Shown here: positions 6,051 through 6,099 of the stretch, piece by piece
Layout: each line of letters starts with the position of its first letter
Position numbering within the stretch: position 1 is the first letter of the stretch
The notes under the pieces: model-generated
Seen by the model: the letters and a program-made list of their open reading frames with translations, nothing else
Database searches by the model: none
Told to the model about the DNA's origin: nothing
Origin: Pseudomonas sp.
Lineage (GTDB): Bacteria; Pseudomonadota; Gammaproteobacteria; Pseudomonadales; Pseudomonadaceae
Assembly (NCBI RefSeq): GCF_030147005.1
Contig: NZ_JASLAW010000162.1
Span: 1-6,099 of the forward strand
Direction of reading: 5' to 3'
Length of the DNA stretch: 6,099 nucleotides
Translations under genes and position numbers: made by a program

Positions 6051-6099
6051 GCGAAGCGGCCCCAAAAATGGGACTGCTACGCAGTCCAGCGGGAGCAAG
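6021..6099. repeat. Second-family REP doublet, cut by window end
   Basis: Several hairpins follow one another. These are the REP stem at 6029-6042, a stem TTGGGGC...GCCCCAA with a GCGAAGCG centre at 6044-6065, and a perfect 7-bp stem GGACTGC-TAC-GCAGTCC at 6071-6087. At 6090-6099 CGGGAGCAAG begins an inverted REP copy that the window cuts off; the same 10 bases occur at 8-17. This is the usual make-up of a long REP doublet of the P. fluorescens group. It partly overlaps the inverted-repeat arm, and no gene is seen in this stretch. Confidence 0.8.

Noticed and set aside
1..6099. Insertion sequence or composite transposon bounded by the inverted repeats
   Set aside because: No transposase, integrase or REP-associated tyrosine transposase gene is present, and no target-site duplication can be seen; the arms are REP-type intergenic DNA.

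Overview
The window looks like chromosome from a fluorescent Pseudomonas of the P. fluorescens group. The GC content is high, and the intergenic DNA carries the REP-type palindromes usual for that group: one family with the core GGGAGCGGGCTTGCTCGCGA and one with the core GAGGGAGCTTGCTCCC. The proteins also have a Pseudomonas flavour. This assignment is inferred from style, not from a database search.

Layout. Positions 1-156 hold one arm of a long inverted repeat, a REP remnant and the leader of a regulator gene. 157-1038 (+) is a LysR-type regulator. Its 3' end overlaps by 14 bp the 3' end of an AraC-family regulator at 1025-2062 (-). That regulator is the second gene of a tight two-gene unit. 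The first gene, 2064-2978 (-), encodes a four-helix membrane protein with a degenerate GGDEF domain; its stop codon lies 1 nt from the AraC start. A 390-bp divergent intergenic region (2979-3368) contains a REP doublet and, closer to the next gene, a good PhoB-box candidate. 3369-5882 (+) encodes an 837-residue TonB-dependent outer-membrane receptor. From 5883 to the end there is only repeat DNA: a REP doublet with a rearranged right arm, the second arm of the inverted repeat, and the first part of another REP doublet.

How the parts may work together. The receptor is the only effector gene. The rest is regulation: a GGDEF/AraC pair divergent from it, plus a LysR regulator with no obvious target in view. 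A plausible model is a transport locus for a phosphorus-containing or otherwise scarce nutrient. In this model the receptor is induced by phosphate starvation through PhoB, and possibly tuned by the AraC regulator and its c-di-GMP-sensing partner. The Pho box and the motif changes in the GGDEF domain are visible in the sequence; the links between genes and the substrate are inference.

The most striking structural feature is that the whole four-gene block sits between two arms of a 77-bp inverted repeat (76 of 77 positions match). Each arm is embedded in REP sequence, which gives the block the potential to invert or to have been rearranged by recombination.
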